Source of the DNA: JAVVUJ01 sp964461765 | GTDB taxonomy: Bacteria > Bacillota > Clostridia > Peptostreptococcales > Anaerovoracaceae | DNA: 21,887 bases | Assembly: GCA_964461765.1 (NCBI GenBank) | Contig: CAYWVS010000049.1 | Coordinates: 1 to 21,887 of the forward strand | Direction: 5' to 3' | Shown: positions 13,516 through 21,816 of the stretch, piece by piece | Layout: the number at the start of each line of letters is the position of its first letter | Numbering within the stretch: the first letter of the stretch is position 1 | The notes under the pieces: generated by a model | What the model was told of the DNA's origin: nothing | Seen by the model: the letters and a program-made list of their open reading frames with translations, nothing else | The model's database searches: none | Made by a program: the position numbers and the translations under genes

Positions 13516-14637
13516 TTAATTTTCTTCATCCCATTCAAAATTTTTCACCAAATCACGTTTTACATTTTTCTTATGGGCAGCGTAAAGTTGTGTGGTGGTG
13601 ACATTTTCGTGATCCAACAAGGCTTGTACATCAAAGATGGAGTTTCCTCTTCCGATCAAGGATGTGGCGGTGGTGGCTCGCAGCTTATGAGGGCTGTAAC
13701 CCGAGGATCTGGAGGTTTCCATTCCGATAGAAGTGTATTTTTTCACCAGTTCCCGGATTTGCCGCTCCGTCATTCTCTTTCCCTGCAAAGAAAGAAATAG
13801 TGCGTCCTTGTTTTCCTCAGTCAACCTATCCTCTTGAGGTCTCTCTTCGTTGATATATTCTCCCAATGCTTTAATCACCGATTTGTTTAGGGGCATGGTG
13901 GATTCCTTCCCCCTCTTTCTATAAATCTTAAACTCTCCTCTGCTGAAGTGAAAGGAGGATATGTTGAGCTGTTGCAACTCCGATAATCTCAGTCCATATG
14001 TAAGAAACAGCATTAAGATTGCCTTGTCTCGCTTTTTCGTCTTTTCCCAGAACTCTCTTTCCTTCTTTGTCAGCTTTTCCCCTGAGGATACCGCATCCAA
14101 CATCTTCATAACTTCATCGTCCTGAAGGGCTTTAATTTCCCTTTCTCCCGGTTTTGGCAGCCGAATGGGGTCGAAGCCATCAGTAATGTTGCGGCTGATC
14201 AGCTCATCTCTGTAAAGGAATTTAAACATTACAGAAAGAGAGGACTTTTTTCGTGATAGAGAGCGCTTATCATTTTCGTAAACGTAAATGGCTTTTTCTG
14301 TTTCTACCTTATAGCACCTGCAATAATCTATAAATACATTGATGTCTCCAGCTTTTATTTTGTCGAATTCCTCCAGCTTGATTCGGCTGATATCATCGGC
14401 TAAAGTTAAATCCGTCTGGTCAATTAAGTATTTACAGTAAAATCTAATGTCTTGAAGGTATGCCAACCTAGTCATGGGTAAGACGTTTCCCTTCAAGTAA
14501 ACGAAGAATCCCGATAAAAATCTGGGCAACTCCTTTTCGATGGCTAAGCATTTTTCTGTAATCTCAATTTCTTTTAAAAGGATATTGTCCGGTTTATCGC
14601 TTTTATTATGAATTTTGATTTCCTTTTTTATAGCCAT
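13516..14637 (-). CDS. Tyrosine recombinase, XerS-like
   Basis: 373 residues, longer than XerC/XerD (about 300) and close to the single-protein XerS type. The N-terminal SAM-like DNA-binding domain is at about 35-150 (LPMTRLAYLQDIRFYCKYL). The catalytic domain has R217 (TYGLRLSEL), a lysine in the KRGKES hairpin (about 241-246), H317 and R320 (SPHKLRATTATSL), H343 (LLDHENVTT) and nucleophile Y352 (LYAAH), so all active-site residues are present. The long insert before the catalytic core (EKLTKKEREFWEKTKKRDKA) also resembles XerS. The start is fixed by AAGGAG eight bases upstream and a 10-bp overlap with miaA. Placement among housekeeping genes, without phage or transposon neighbours, favours chromosome-dimer resolution over an integrase role, but the target site is not visible. 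Confidence 0.85.
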   Translation of the reverse strand: MAIKKEIKIHNKSDKPDNILLKEIEITEKCLAIEKELPRFLSGFFVYLKGNVLPMTRLAYLQDIRFYCKYLIDQTDLTLADDISRIKLEEFDKIKAGDINVFIDYCRCYKVETEKAIYVYENDKRSLSRKKSSLSVMFKFLYRDELISRNITDGFDPIRLPKPGEREIKALQDDEVMKMLDAVSSGEKLTKKEREFWEKTKKRDKAILMLFLTYGLRLSELQQLNISSFHFSRGEFKIYRKRGKESTMPLNKSVIKALGEYINEERPQEDRLTEENKDALFLSLQGKRMTERQIRELVKKYTSIGMETSRSSGYSPHKLRATTATSLIGRGNSIFDVQALLDHENVTTTQLYAAHKKNVKRDLVKNFEWDEEN

Positions 14638-15587
14638 TTTAAAAACTCCTTTATGGAAACTTCTTCATAATTTTCAACATTTTTCAAATCGTTATGGGGC
14701 AATATGTCAAACCATCGAATGGTGTCATATCTGCGAAACCAGGTGAGCTGTCTTTTAGCATAGTGCCGACTGTTTAATTTTATAAGGTAAATGGCTCTGT
14801 CCCGTTCATATTCATTGTTTAGATAACCAATAATTTCTTTATAGCCGATACCTTTCATAGATATACTCTCTTCTGTGAGTCCCATGGTCAAAAGGGATTT
14901 TACTTCTTCAACCAATCCACTTTCCATGAGTATATCCACTCTCCTGTCGATACGATCATACAACTCCTTTCGATCTCTGTTTAGTCCGATTATCTGAAAA
15001 TCATATTTCGTGTTTTTGACAAAGGATTGATCAAAGGTTTTTAAGTTGCTTCCTTCGTTATTTTCTAAAATCTCTATGGCTCGTATTACCTTTTTTACAT
15101 TGTTGGCATGGATTCTTTCCGCCGCCTGAGGATCCAATTTTTTCAGTTGACTATGAAGGTATTGAGGACCATATTCCTTGACATCTCTTTCCAGTTCAGC
15201 TCTGCGATGTGAGACCTTTGCAGTTTGGGAGAAATCCATATCGTAAATAATGGAGTTTACATAAAGACCCGTACCTCCCGATAGGATCGGCAACTTCCCC
15301 CTGGCGAGAATTGCTTCTATAGCTTCCTTGGCTAATTTCTGATAGGTGGCTACAGAGAATTCTTCCGCCGGGTCTATTTGATCCACCAAATGATGAACCA
15401 CCTGCTTCCTCTGCTCCAAGGTAGGCTTTGCACTGCCTATGTCCATATACTTATAAAGCTGCATGGAGTCCGCAGATACGATCTCACCATTGAGTGCCTG
15501 AGCTGCTCTTAAGGCGTACTCTGTTTTACCTACGGCTGTAGGACCTACAATGACTAATATTTTTCTATTTTCGTTTTGTTCATTCAT
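14628..15587 (-). CDS. miaA: tRNA dimethylallyltransferase MiaA
   Basis: 319 residues, normal for MiaA. It adds the dimethylallyl group to A37 of tRNAs reading UNN codons, in the cytoplasm. Motifs in order: P-loop GPTAVGKT (15-22), SADSMQLYKYMDIGSAKPT with the conserved aspartate and DIGTAKP-type block, LSGGTGLYVNSI, and NNVKKVIRAIEIL in the tRNA-binding part; the C-terminal KRQLTWFRR is also typical. It follows mutL by 67 bp and overlaps the recombinase gene by 10 bp. In many Clostridia hfq comes next; no hfq is found here or elsewhere in the window. The ribosome site (AGGAAT) is weak, which suggests dependence on upstream translation. Confidence 0.97.
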   Translation of the reverse strand: MNEQNENRKILVIVGPTAVGKTEYALRAAQALNGEIVSADSMQLYKYMDIGSAKPTLEQRKQVVHHLVDQIDPAEEFSVATYQKLAKEAIEAILARGKLPILSGGTGLYVNSIIYDMDFSQTAKVSHRRAELERDVKEYGPQYLHSQLKKLDPQAAERIHANNVKKVIRAIEILENNEGSNLKTFDQSFVKNTKYDFQIIGLNRDRKELYDRIDRRVDILMESGLVEEVKSLLTMGLTEESISMKGIGYKEIIGYLNNEYERDRAIYLIKLNSRHYAKRQLTWFRRYDTIRWFDILPHNDLKNVENYEEVSIKEFLKWL

Positions 15588-15654
15588 ATTCCTATAATAC
15601 CATTTATTTTTTCAGTTACTAAACTCTTAATTAATTATTCTATTATAATATTTC

Positions 15655-17901
15655 TTATATTCTTTTAAACATCTTTTCGATTTCTTTTTTATTGAGTTTT
15701 ATAAAAATAGGTCTGCCATGTGGGCAGGAATATGGATTTTCGCAACCCTCCAACTGCTCCAAAAGAGCTTCCATTTCCTTTTGATGTAAAGAATCATGAG
15801 CTTTTACAGCATTCTTACAGGCTTTTGAAATAATCTTGTCCATTCTTTTTTGGTCTGTAAAATCCATGTCATCACTGATGTTATCCGTGAAATCATCAAA
15901 GAAGCTTTCAGCTTCACTTAAATTCATAAAATGTGGTATTCCTTTGATAATGTAGGTCTTTACTCCGAATTCTTCGATTTCAAAACCTAAACTTCTAAGA
16001 AATCCCAACCAATCCTCCAGATGGTTTTTTAAGGAGTAACTGACTTCCTTTCTCAGGGGGATCATGATGCTTTGAGGAAGCTGTTCCTCTTCTGCTAACT
16101 GTTTTTTCAGGAGTTCATAAAAGATTCTCTCATGTGCAGCATGTTGATCGATCAAATACAGGGAATCTCCATCGGCTCCAATAATATATGTGCTGAAAAT
16201 ATTTGACAAAATTGTAATTTTTGATATATCAAATTGTTTGTTTAACTCTATTTTATTAAAAGCTTCTGATGGTTTTATGTAATTATTAAAAGCTTTATCA
16301 TATAAATCAGAATTTGATGCTATTTCTTCAATTAACTCTAATGATTTATCATTATCCTTTAAATTATTAATATGTGAATCTGAATTTTTTCCTACTTTTT
16401 CATTATTGCTTGCTATATTATAATTTTGAAATTCATCTATGTCATTTGTTAATTTATCATTAGATTGGACATTATACGAGTTATCTTTATTGTTATTAAC
16501 ACTATACTCTAATTTTGTCTCCCCTACCCCTACCCCTAATTCTAATTCTAAATGTTTACAAATATTGTAATTGTAAGATGGGACATTATTTAAGGAATTA
16601 CAATTATTGTCACTTTTCGTTGAAATATTTTTATCAGTTTTACAGTTGTTATTTTTTTGCTCATTAGCATATTTTTTAAATTTCTCTATTTTTTCAAATT
16701 CCAAATCAGTATTTTGGGTTGACAATAACAAATTTACGTCTATTTCCTTTTGAGTTTCTCTCGGCTTTTCTAATTTTTCAACCTCTTTATCACCTTGAAT
16801 TTGAGCAAAAGTAAATATATTTTTCTGTTGAATATCTGAGATAGCCTTTTTTTGTCCCAGGGCTTGAGAAATACAACTAACTACAAAGTCCTTTACATCC
16901 TTTTCATAAGCAAAACGAACTTCTCTTTTATTTGGGTGAATATTCACATCTAAAAGCTCAGGGTTTACAGTGAGAAATAGGAAAGCTGCAGGATATCTTC
17001 CTTCAAATGTCTTTTCGGCATAGGCTGTTGCAACTGCTTGTTCCAACACTTTGCTTTGAATATACCGACCGTTGACAAAAAATATTTGACTTTTTTTATT
17101 GCTTTTCGTATTTTGTGGTTTTGAAATATAGCCTTTTATGTGATACTGCCCCGGTAGATGCTGTGAGTTTTGGAGTGAAAGTTCCGAATTATCTTGAGCC
17201 ATGTCAAAGGAAATCAGTTCCTCTCCCCACTGGCGACTGTATATGGTTTGAATATTCCCATATATGTCGTTTTTACCGTTTGTTGAAAAAAGGATATTGC
17301 CGTTATTTTTTAATCTAATTTTGATATTAGAATAAGCCAAAGCCATTTTCGAAACAAAATCAATAATCAAAGTGCTTTCCGTATTGTCAGGCTTCATAAA
17401 CTTATGACGAGCAGGTGTATTAAAGAATAAGTCGGATACGATTACCGTGGTTCCATCAGGGCAACCAATTTCGGATTTGTCTACCAATATTCCCCCATCT
17501 ATCTTGATGGAAATGCCTGTTTTACTTTGGGCTGTCTTAGTAATCAGCTCTACCCGAGAAACGGCAGCAATGCTAGAAAGAGCTTCTCCCCGAAACCCTA
17601 AAGTGGTGATATGATCCAAATCCTCGCTTTCCCGTATTTTACTGGTGGCATGGCGTTTGAAGGCTAACTCTGCTTCCTCTTTGGGAATTCCTTGACCGTT
17701 ATCCGTAACTCGAATATAGGTCTTGCCGCCATTTTTTATTTCCACCGCAATGGAGGTGGAACCTGCATCGATGGCATTTTCCAATAGCTCTTTTACCACT
17801 GACAGGGGGCGATCTACCACCTCTCCCGCGGCAATTTTATCCGCTACCAGTTTGGGTAGCTCTATAATAGAACGATGATTTTGATTCTCTTTGTGAAGCA
17901 T
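15655..17901 (-). CDS. mutL: DNA mismatch repair protein MutL
   Basis: 748 residues, longer than most bacterial MutL (about 600-650) because of an expanded linker. The N-terminal GHKL ATPase has the catalytic glutamate in ELLENAIDAG (E41), DNGQGI, and GFRGEALSSI. From about 350 to 560 the protein is an asparagine-, lysine- and serine-rich linker of low complexity. The C-terminal endonuclease domain has the metal motif DQHAAHERIFYE (585-596), ACKNAVKAHD, and CPHGRP (726-731), so the protein should nick DNA itself, as in organisms lacking MutH. It acts with MutS, coded upstream. The start has AAAGGAATTACAT before the ATG. Inside the linker a hexanucleotide repeat codes LELELGVGVGE. Confidence 0.97.
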   Translation of the reverse strand: MLHKENQNHRSIIELPKLVADKIAAGEVVDRPLSVVKELLENAIDAGSTSIAVEIKNGGKTYIRVTDNGQGIPKEEAELAFKRHATSKIRESEDLDHITTLGFRGEALSSIAAVSRVELITKTAQSKTGISIKIDGGILVDKSEIGCPDGTTVIVSDLFFNTPARHKFMKPDNTESTLIIDFVSKMALAYSNIKIRLKNNGNILFSTNGKNDIYGNIQTIYSRQWGEELISFDMAQDNSELSLQNSQHLPGQYHIKGYISKPQNTKSNKKSQIFFVNGRYIQSKVLEQAVATAYAEKTFEGRYPAAFLFLTVNPELLDVNIHPNKREVRFAYEKDVKDFVVSCISQALGQKKAISDIQQKNIFTFAQIQGDKEVEKLEKPRETQKEIDVNLLLSTQNTDLEFEKIEKFKKYANEQKNNNCKTDKNISTKSDNNCNSLNNVPSYNYNICKHLELELGVGVGETKLEYSVNNNKDNSYNVQSNDKLTNDIDEFQNYNIASNNEKVGKNSDSHINNLKDNDKSLELIEEIASNSDLYDKAFNNYIKPSEAFNKIELNKQFDISKITILSNIFSTYIIGADGDSLYLIDQHAAHERIFYELLKKQLAEEEQLPQSIMIPLRKEVSYSLKNHLEDWLGFLRSLGFEIEEFGVKTYIIKGIPHFMNLSEAESFFDDFTDNISDDMDFTDQKRMDKIISKACKNAVKAHDSLHQKEMEALLEQLEGCENPYSCPHGRPIFIKLNKKEIEKMFKRI
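16521..16550 (-). repeat. Five hexanucleotide tandem units inside mutL
   Basis: On the plus strand the stretch is (CCCCTA)3(ATTCTA)2 without interruption; the coding strand reads (TAGAAT)2(TAGGGG)3. It codes the alternating stretch LELELGVGVG at about residues 451-460 of MutL. Unit gain or loss would keep the frame and change the linker by two residues per step. The G-rich units stand out in an AT-rich gene. Confidence 0.9.
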
Positions 17902-17920
17902 ATGTAATTCCTTTATAAAT

Positions 17921-18000
17921 AACGTGGAAATGACAGAATCTGAGATTCCCTATTTCCGTATTTCTCCAGCAAAGGGTGGGGCGACTCCTTGGGAGGTATG
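17921..18000 (+). repeat. Dispersed structured repeat, copy C (diverged)
   Basis: This segment fills the gap between mutL and the 209-residue gene, antisense to both. It shares with copy A the start ACGTGGAAATGAC, the inner dyad GAATC-TGA-GATTC, CTATTTCC, a GGGGCGACTC block like that of copy B, and a final GGTATG in place of GGTACG. The GC hairpin is degraded, and the third hairpin and tail of copies A and B are absent. It is transcribed as the mutL leader, where its hairpins could affect translation. Confidence 0.7.
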
Positions 18001-18630
18001 TTATAATCCTCTCTTTTTCCAATCTCTTCGCTTTTGTTTTTCTTTATCTGTTAATTTTATCTTATTGATAACGTGATCCAAGGGGTTCTTTTCTATTAAA
18101 GGTTTTTTTTCTAAAGGTATGTTTACTCCGTTAGTTGAATTTTGAGGGTTTGTAGAAGTTATGTTTGCTGATTCCATCTTCTTCTGTTCTTCTAACATTT
18201 GCTCTTCAACAGTACTTTTAACATTGATGACATCCCCAATTTTATTTTTCATCTTATATAAATACTTTTTCGGTTCTGAAAAGCCTTCCATCTCCTTCTC
18301 CCTGTGGGGAAGCTTTCCTACCATGGAGAAATCCAGAGCTTCTCGAAGCTTCTTAATATAAGAAAAAGTAGATCTCATTTCATACAAAGAAACATGTGCT
18401 GATGTTTCCTGCTGAAAATTGTCTAAGGTAATGATGATGACACAGGTGCCTTGACTCATTTCACCTCTTTCAAAGATAAAAGTATTAGCTTTTTTTCCGT
18501 CAGAACTAATGTTTTGGTATTCATTGACCAAATTGGTATCATAGAAGCCCCTATCAAAGATTTCCGGTTTTAGCTTTGCAATTGCCTCTTCCAAAGGAAT
18601 ATCGTATTGGCAAGTGAATGAATGAAACAT
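18001..18630 (-). CDS. Unrecognised 209-residue protein between mutS and mutL
   Basis: I do not recognise this protein. Residues 1 to about 120 look folded (beginning MFHSFTCQYDIPLEEAIAKL, with a beta-rich GTCVIIITLDNFQQETSAHV region); residues from about 125 on are charged, rich in K, E and N, and end in a strongly basic tail (KEKQKRRDWKKRGL). There is no signal peptide, membrane segment or known catalytic motif, so it is probably cytoplasmic; the basic tail could touch nucleic acid, but that is speculation. The start has AAAGGAAG five bases upstream. It lies 104 bp after mutS and 99 bp before mutL, so co-expression with mismatch repair is likely. Codon use looks like that of the neighbours. 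Confidence 0.8.
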   Translation of the reverse strand: MFHSFTCQYDIPLEEAIAKLKPEIFDRGFYDTNLVNEYQNISSDGKKANTFIFERGEMSQGTCVIIITLDNFQQETSAHVSLYEMRSTFSYIKKLREALDFSMVGKLPHREKEMEGFSEPKKYLYKMKNKIGDVINVKSTVEEQMLEEQKKMESANITSTNPQNSTNGVNIPLEKKPLIEKNPLDHVINKIKLTDKEKQKRRDWKKRGL

Positions 18631-18734
18631 AAGTACTTCCTTTCTATTACCCCTGCCTTTTAGTGCCGGAGTAATATAACAGTAAATGCTTGCGACAAAG
18701 TATGAAAAATATATAACTGTTAATTAATGATAGT

Positions 18735-21485
18735 TTAGCTTTTTAGAGCGGCAGCCTTCAGTTCTTCCAGAATTTCAAAAGCTTTGGAGGGGGTCATCTC
18801 CATGAGATTTATGGCTTTTAGTCTTTCCACCACAGGGTTTGGAGCAAAGCTAAAGAAGGAAAGCTGCTCTTGCTTTTCTTTTACCTTAGTTTCAGAATCT
18901 GCTATGTCCCCCATCTGGGTTTCATAGATTATATTTTCATCGAGTCTATAAATTTTTTCTTTATTGTTTTTCAAAGCAATCAGTTCTTTTTTTTCGTAAG
19001 TAGAATTTTCATTCTCAAGGAGTGGATAGGTCATTTTCCCATAATTCAGCTCAATGGCAGAACCTTTCTGTTCCAGCTCTGTTAATTTGTGCTCTGCCAC
19101 TTCTAAGAGGTGATTGGGTACTCCCGCCAACTTGGCCACGTGAATCCCATAACTTCGACTTGCACTTCCCGGCACGATTTTATGAAGAAATACGATGTTT
19201 CCGCCTATTTCCTGCACATCCACATTGAGATTGACCAATCCCCTCATGGTACCTTCCAGTTGAGTCAGTTCGTGATAATGGGTGGCAAAGAGGGTTCTCA
19301 CAGGGTTTTTTCGACCACAGAGGTATTCCACCACAGCAAAGGCGATGGATAAACCGTCATAGGTGCTGGTTCCTCTACCGATTTCGTCTAATATAACCAG
19401 ACTTTTATCCGTCGCCGTATTTAAAATGTAAGCTAGTTCACTCATTTCTACAAAAAAGGTACTCTGCCCTTGTGCCAGATTGTCCGAGGCACCGATACGA
19501 GTGTAAATTCTGTCTACCACGCTGATTTTTGCATATTCCGCAGGTACGAAGGAGCCTGCCTGAGCCATGAGAACGATGATGGCAGTCTGTCTCATATAGG
19601 TAGATTTTCCGGCCATATTAGGGCCTGTAATCAGGAGCATGCTGTTCTTGCTTTTGTCTAAATACGTATCGTTGGATACGAAAATACCATCCTTAATGGT
19701 GGACTCAATGACGGGATGCCTACCTTTGATGATTTCAATCACATCTCCATCTGTTACCACGGGCTTGGTGTAGTCTAGCTTGGAAGCCACTTCAGCAAAG
19801 GAAGTCAAAACATCCAATGAGGAAATGGCCTGAGCTGTCGCTTGAATCCGTGGAATGTGAGATTGAATGGTCTTTCTGATCTCCACAAAGATTTCATATT
19901 CCAATTGGTTGATCTTCGCCTCAGCATTGAGTACCACACCCTCCACTTCCTTCAATTCCGGTGTAATAAAGCGTTCACAATTTGCTAAGGTTTGTTTTCT
20001 TATGTAATTGTCCGGGATTAAGTGATAATAGGACTTGGTGACCTCAATATAATAACCAAAGACCTTGTTGTACCCTACCTTTACATTCTTAATGCCAGTT
20101 CGCTCTCGCTCAGAATTTTCTAGACCTGCAATCCAATTTTGACCGTCCTTGATGGAATCCTTTAATTCATCCAACTCTCTGGAGTAACCGGAACGAATCA
20201 GTCCCCCTTCCTTTAAAGTAAAGGGGGGGTCATCTAGGATGGAGGTTTCTATAAGGTCACGAATCTGTTGCAAATCATCCATTTCCTCTTCTAACTGCTC
20301 CAAAAGTAAGCTGTTGCAAGCTTTTAATTCGCTTTTTAAATCGGGAATGGGAAAGATGGAGTTCATCAATGCCACTAAATCTTTTCCGTTGGCATTGCCA
20401 CTGGCGATACGACCAGCTAATCTTTCTAAATCATAGATCTTTTTCAGACCGTCCTTCACATGGTTTCTCATGAGCACGTTGTCGATTAAAACCTCCACTC
20501 CATCCAATCGAAGTTGAATTTCTTCCCGTCGATTGAGGGGCTCCTTTAGCCACTGCTTCATCTTTCGGGATCCCATGGCGGTATGTGTCTTATCTAAAAC
20601 TCCCAAGAGGGAACCTTGCACTTTCTTTTCAAAGAGTGTTTCGGTAATTTCCAAATTTTTAATGGTTGCCTTATCCAAAGCCATATGGTTTTCCGTATCA
20701 TAGACGGAAAGGCTGGTGAATTGCCCCAGCTGCTGTTTCTGAGTTTCAAAGAGATAGGACAGCAATGCTCCCAAAGCACCGATAGCCTTGAGTTTTTCCT
20801 CCAAGCCCAATCCTTGCAAGGATTTCACCTGAAATTGCCTAAGGATCATCTCTTCCGCGGAACGGAACTGAAAGTCCTGCTCTTTTCTTCTAGTCACAAA
20901 AGCATTGAGAGAAAACTTCAGTTTCTCCAAAAACTCTTCTGTAGCAGAATTTTCGTTGAGTAAGATTTCCTTTGGGTTGAGTTTTACCAATTCATTGATG
21001 ATTTTATCTTCATAGAGTTTGTCTGTAACTTGTGTAACGCTGATTTCTCCCGTGGACAGGTCGCAATAGGCCACAGCCCCCTGATCTTCGGCTAAAAAAA
21101 CCGATGCCAAATAGTGATTTTCCTTTTCACTGAGCATGGTTTGACTGAGGACGGTTCCAGGTGTGACGATCTGTACCACTTCCCGCTTGACGATCCCCTT
21201 TGCCGCCGCCGCGTCCTCCACCTGCTCGCAGATGGCCACTTTGTAACCCTTTTCTACAAGTCGGGAAATATAGGTGTCCGCCGCATGATAAGGAACGCCG
21301 CACATGGGTGCCTTTTCCTCCTGACCGCAGTTTTTCCCCGTCAAGGTCACTTCCATTTCCCTGGAAGCGGTAATGGCATCCTCAAAGAACATTTCATAAA
21401 AATCTCCAAGCCGAAAAAACAGGATACAATCCTGATAATTGGCTTTTATGTCCATATATTGCTGCATCATTGGTGTCAATTGCAT
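18735..21485 (-). CDS. mutS: DNA mismatch repair protein MutS
   Basis: 916 residues, in the usual range for MutS. The mismatch-binding domain carries the Phe-X-Glu motif at F29-Y30-E31 within FRLGDFYEMF. The connector, lever and clamp regions follow, then the ABC-type ATPase with Walker A GPNMAGKST (about 621-629), the ABC-type segment DNLAQGQSTFFVEM, Walker B LVILDEIGRGTST and FATHYHEL. A C-terminal region beyond the ATPase ends in MTPSKAFEILEELK. The protein recognises mismatches and recruits MutL. I choose the ATG at 21485 because AAAGG lies nine bases before it; the in-frame ATG at 21494 directly abuts that site and cannot use it. The gene is headed by a promoter-like region containing a perfect 9-bp dyad. 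Confidence 0.97.
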   Translation of the reverse strand: MQLTPMMQQYMDIKANYQDCILFFRLGDFYEMFFEDAITASREMEVTLTGKNCGQEEKAPMCGVPYHAADTYISRLVEKGYKVAICEQVEDAAAAKGIVKREVVQIVTPGTVLSQTMLSEKENHYLASVFLAEDQGAVAYCDLSTGEISVTQVTDKLYEDKIINELVKLNPKEILLNENSATEEFLEKLKFSLNAFVTRRKEQDFQFRSAEEMILRQFQVKSLQGLGLEEKLKAIGALGALLSYLFETQKQQLGQFTSLSVYDTENHMALDKATIKNLEITETLFEKKVQGSLLGVLDKTHTAMGSRKMKQWLKEPLNRREEIQLRLDGVEVLIDNVLMRNHVKDGLKKIYDLERLAGRIASGNANGKDLVALMNSIFPIPDLKSELKACNSLLLEQLEEEMDDLQQIRDLIETSILDDPPFTLKEGGLIRSGYSRELDELKDSIKDGQNWIAGLENSERERTGIKNVKVGYNKVFGYYIEVTKSYYHLIPDNYIRKQTLANCERFITPELKEVEGVVLNAEAKINQLEYEIFVEIRKTIQSHIPRIQATAQAISSLDVLTSFAEVASKLDYTKPVVTDGDVIEIIKGRHPVIESTIKDGIFVSNDTYLDKSKNSMLLITGPNMAGKSTYMRQTAIIVLMAQAGSFVPAEYAKISVVDRIYTRIGASDNLAQGQSTFFVEMSELAYILNTATDKSLVILDEIGRGTSTYDGLSIAFAVVEYLCGRKNPVRTLFATHYHELTQLEGTMRGLVNLNVDVQEIGGNIVFLHKIVPGSASRSYGIHVAKLAGVPNHLLEVAEHKLTELEQKGSAIELNYGKMTYPLLENENSTYEKKELIALKNNKEKIYRLDENIIYETQMGDIADSETKVKEKQEQLSFFSFAPNPVVERLKAINLMEMTPSKAFEILEELKAAALKS

Positions 21486-21523
21486 CGATCTCATCCTTTG
21501 TTATTTGCTGTAAATATTTATTT

Positions 21524-21555
21524 ATTATATAGGAAATATCATTATCGATATTTCC
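21524..21555 (-). promoter_or_regulatory. Candidate mutS promoter with overlapping dyad
   Basis: The minus strand has TATAAT (21524-21529), 38 nt before the mutS ATG, with no good -35 hexamer. Directly upstream is a perfect dyad GGAAATATC-N6-GATATTTCC (21532-21555), occupying the spacer and the -35 position. It could be an operator or activator site. The block GATATTTCCTATATAATAAA also resembles the end of repeat copy A (GATATTTCCTACATAATAAA), so it may be a remnant of that repeat. Confidence 0.5.
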
Positions 21556-21590
21556 GGAGTATTTATAAAACTTTTTTAAATAAGTCTTTT

Positions 21591-21816
21591 TTATTGAAGT
21601 TTTGATATAAATTCATCTTTATCAATATCGTTTTCTTTACAAATATCTGTGATGATTTGATTTAATGTTCCAATTTTAATGGGTGCATGATTTGGAACAG
21701 TTATATGATGAATTTTTTCATCCGTTTTGGTAAGTCTAATGTGGCTTCCTGTTTGCATAGTTATTTTATATCCATATTTCGTTAAAGGATGACGTAATAT
21801 CTCTAGGAATCCTCAT
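21591..21816 (-). pseudogene. hicA: Frameshifted HicA-like mRNA-interferase toxin gene
   Basis: Two frames together give a HicA/YcfA-type sequence. ATG at 21816 starts MRIPRDI; the next frame continues with RHPLTKYGYKITMQTGSHIR, then HHITVPNHAPIKIGTL and ends IDKDEFISKLQ with a stop at 21591-21593. The catalytic histidine region (GSHIRL) and the PNH block are kept. The total of 226 bp is not a multiple of three, and residues normally found between the first block and RHPLTKYGYK seem missing, so a deletion plus frameshift near 21790-21796 has broken it. HicA toxins bind and cleave mRNA. A sequencing error could also produce the shift. Confidence 0.75.

Noticed and set aside
14628..14637. hfq expected after miaA
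   Set aside because: miaA overlaps the recombinase gene directly and no Hfq-like sequence (about 75-80 residues) was found in the neighbouring gaps, so hfq is not annotated.
16521..16540. G-quadruplex in the G-rich repeat of mutL
   Set aside because: Only three runs of four G are present in close succession; a stable intramolecular quadruplex needs four.
21114..21605. A plus-strand frame of 163 codons opposite the mutS start region
   Set aside because: It crosses the mutS start, its promoter and the HicA remains; the minus-strand genes explain the sequence.
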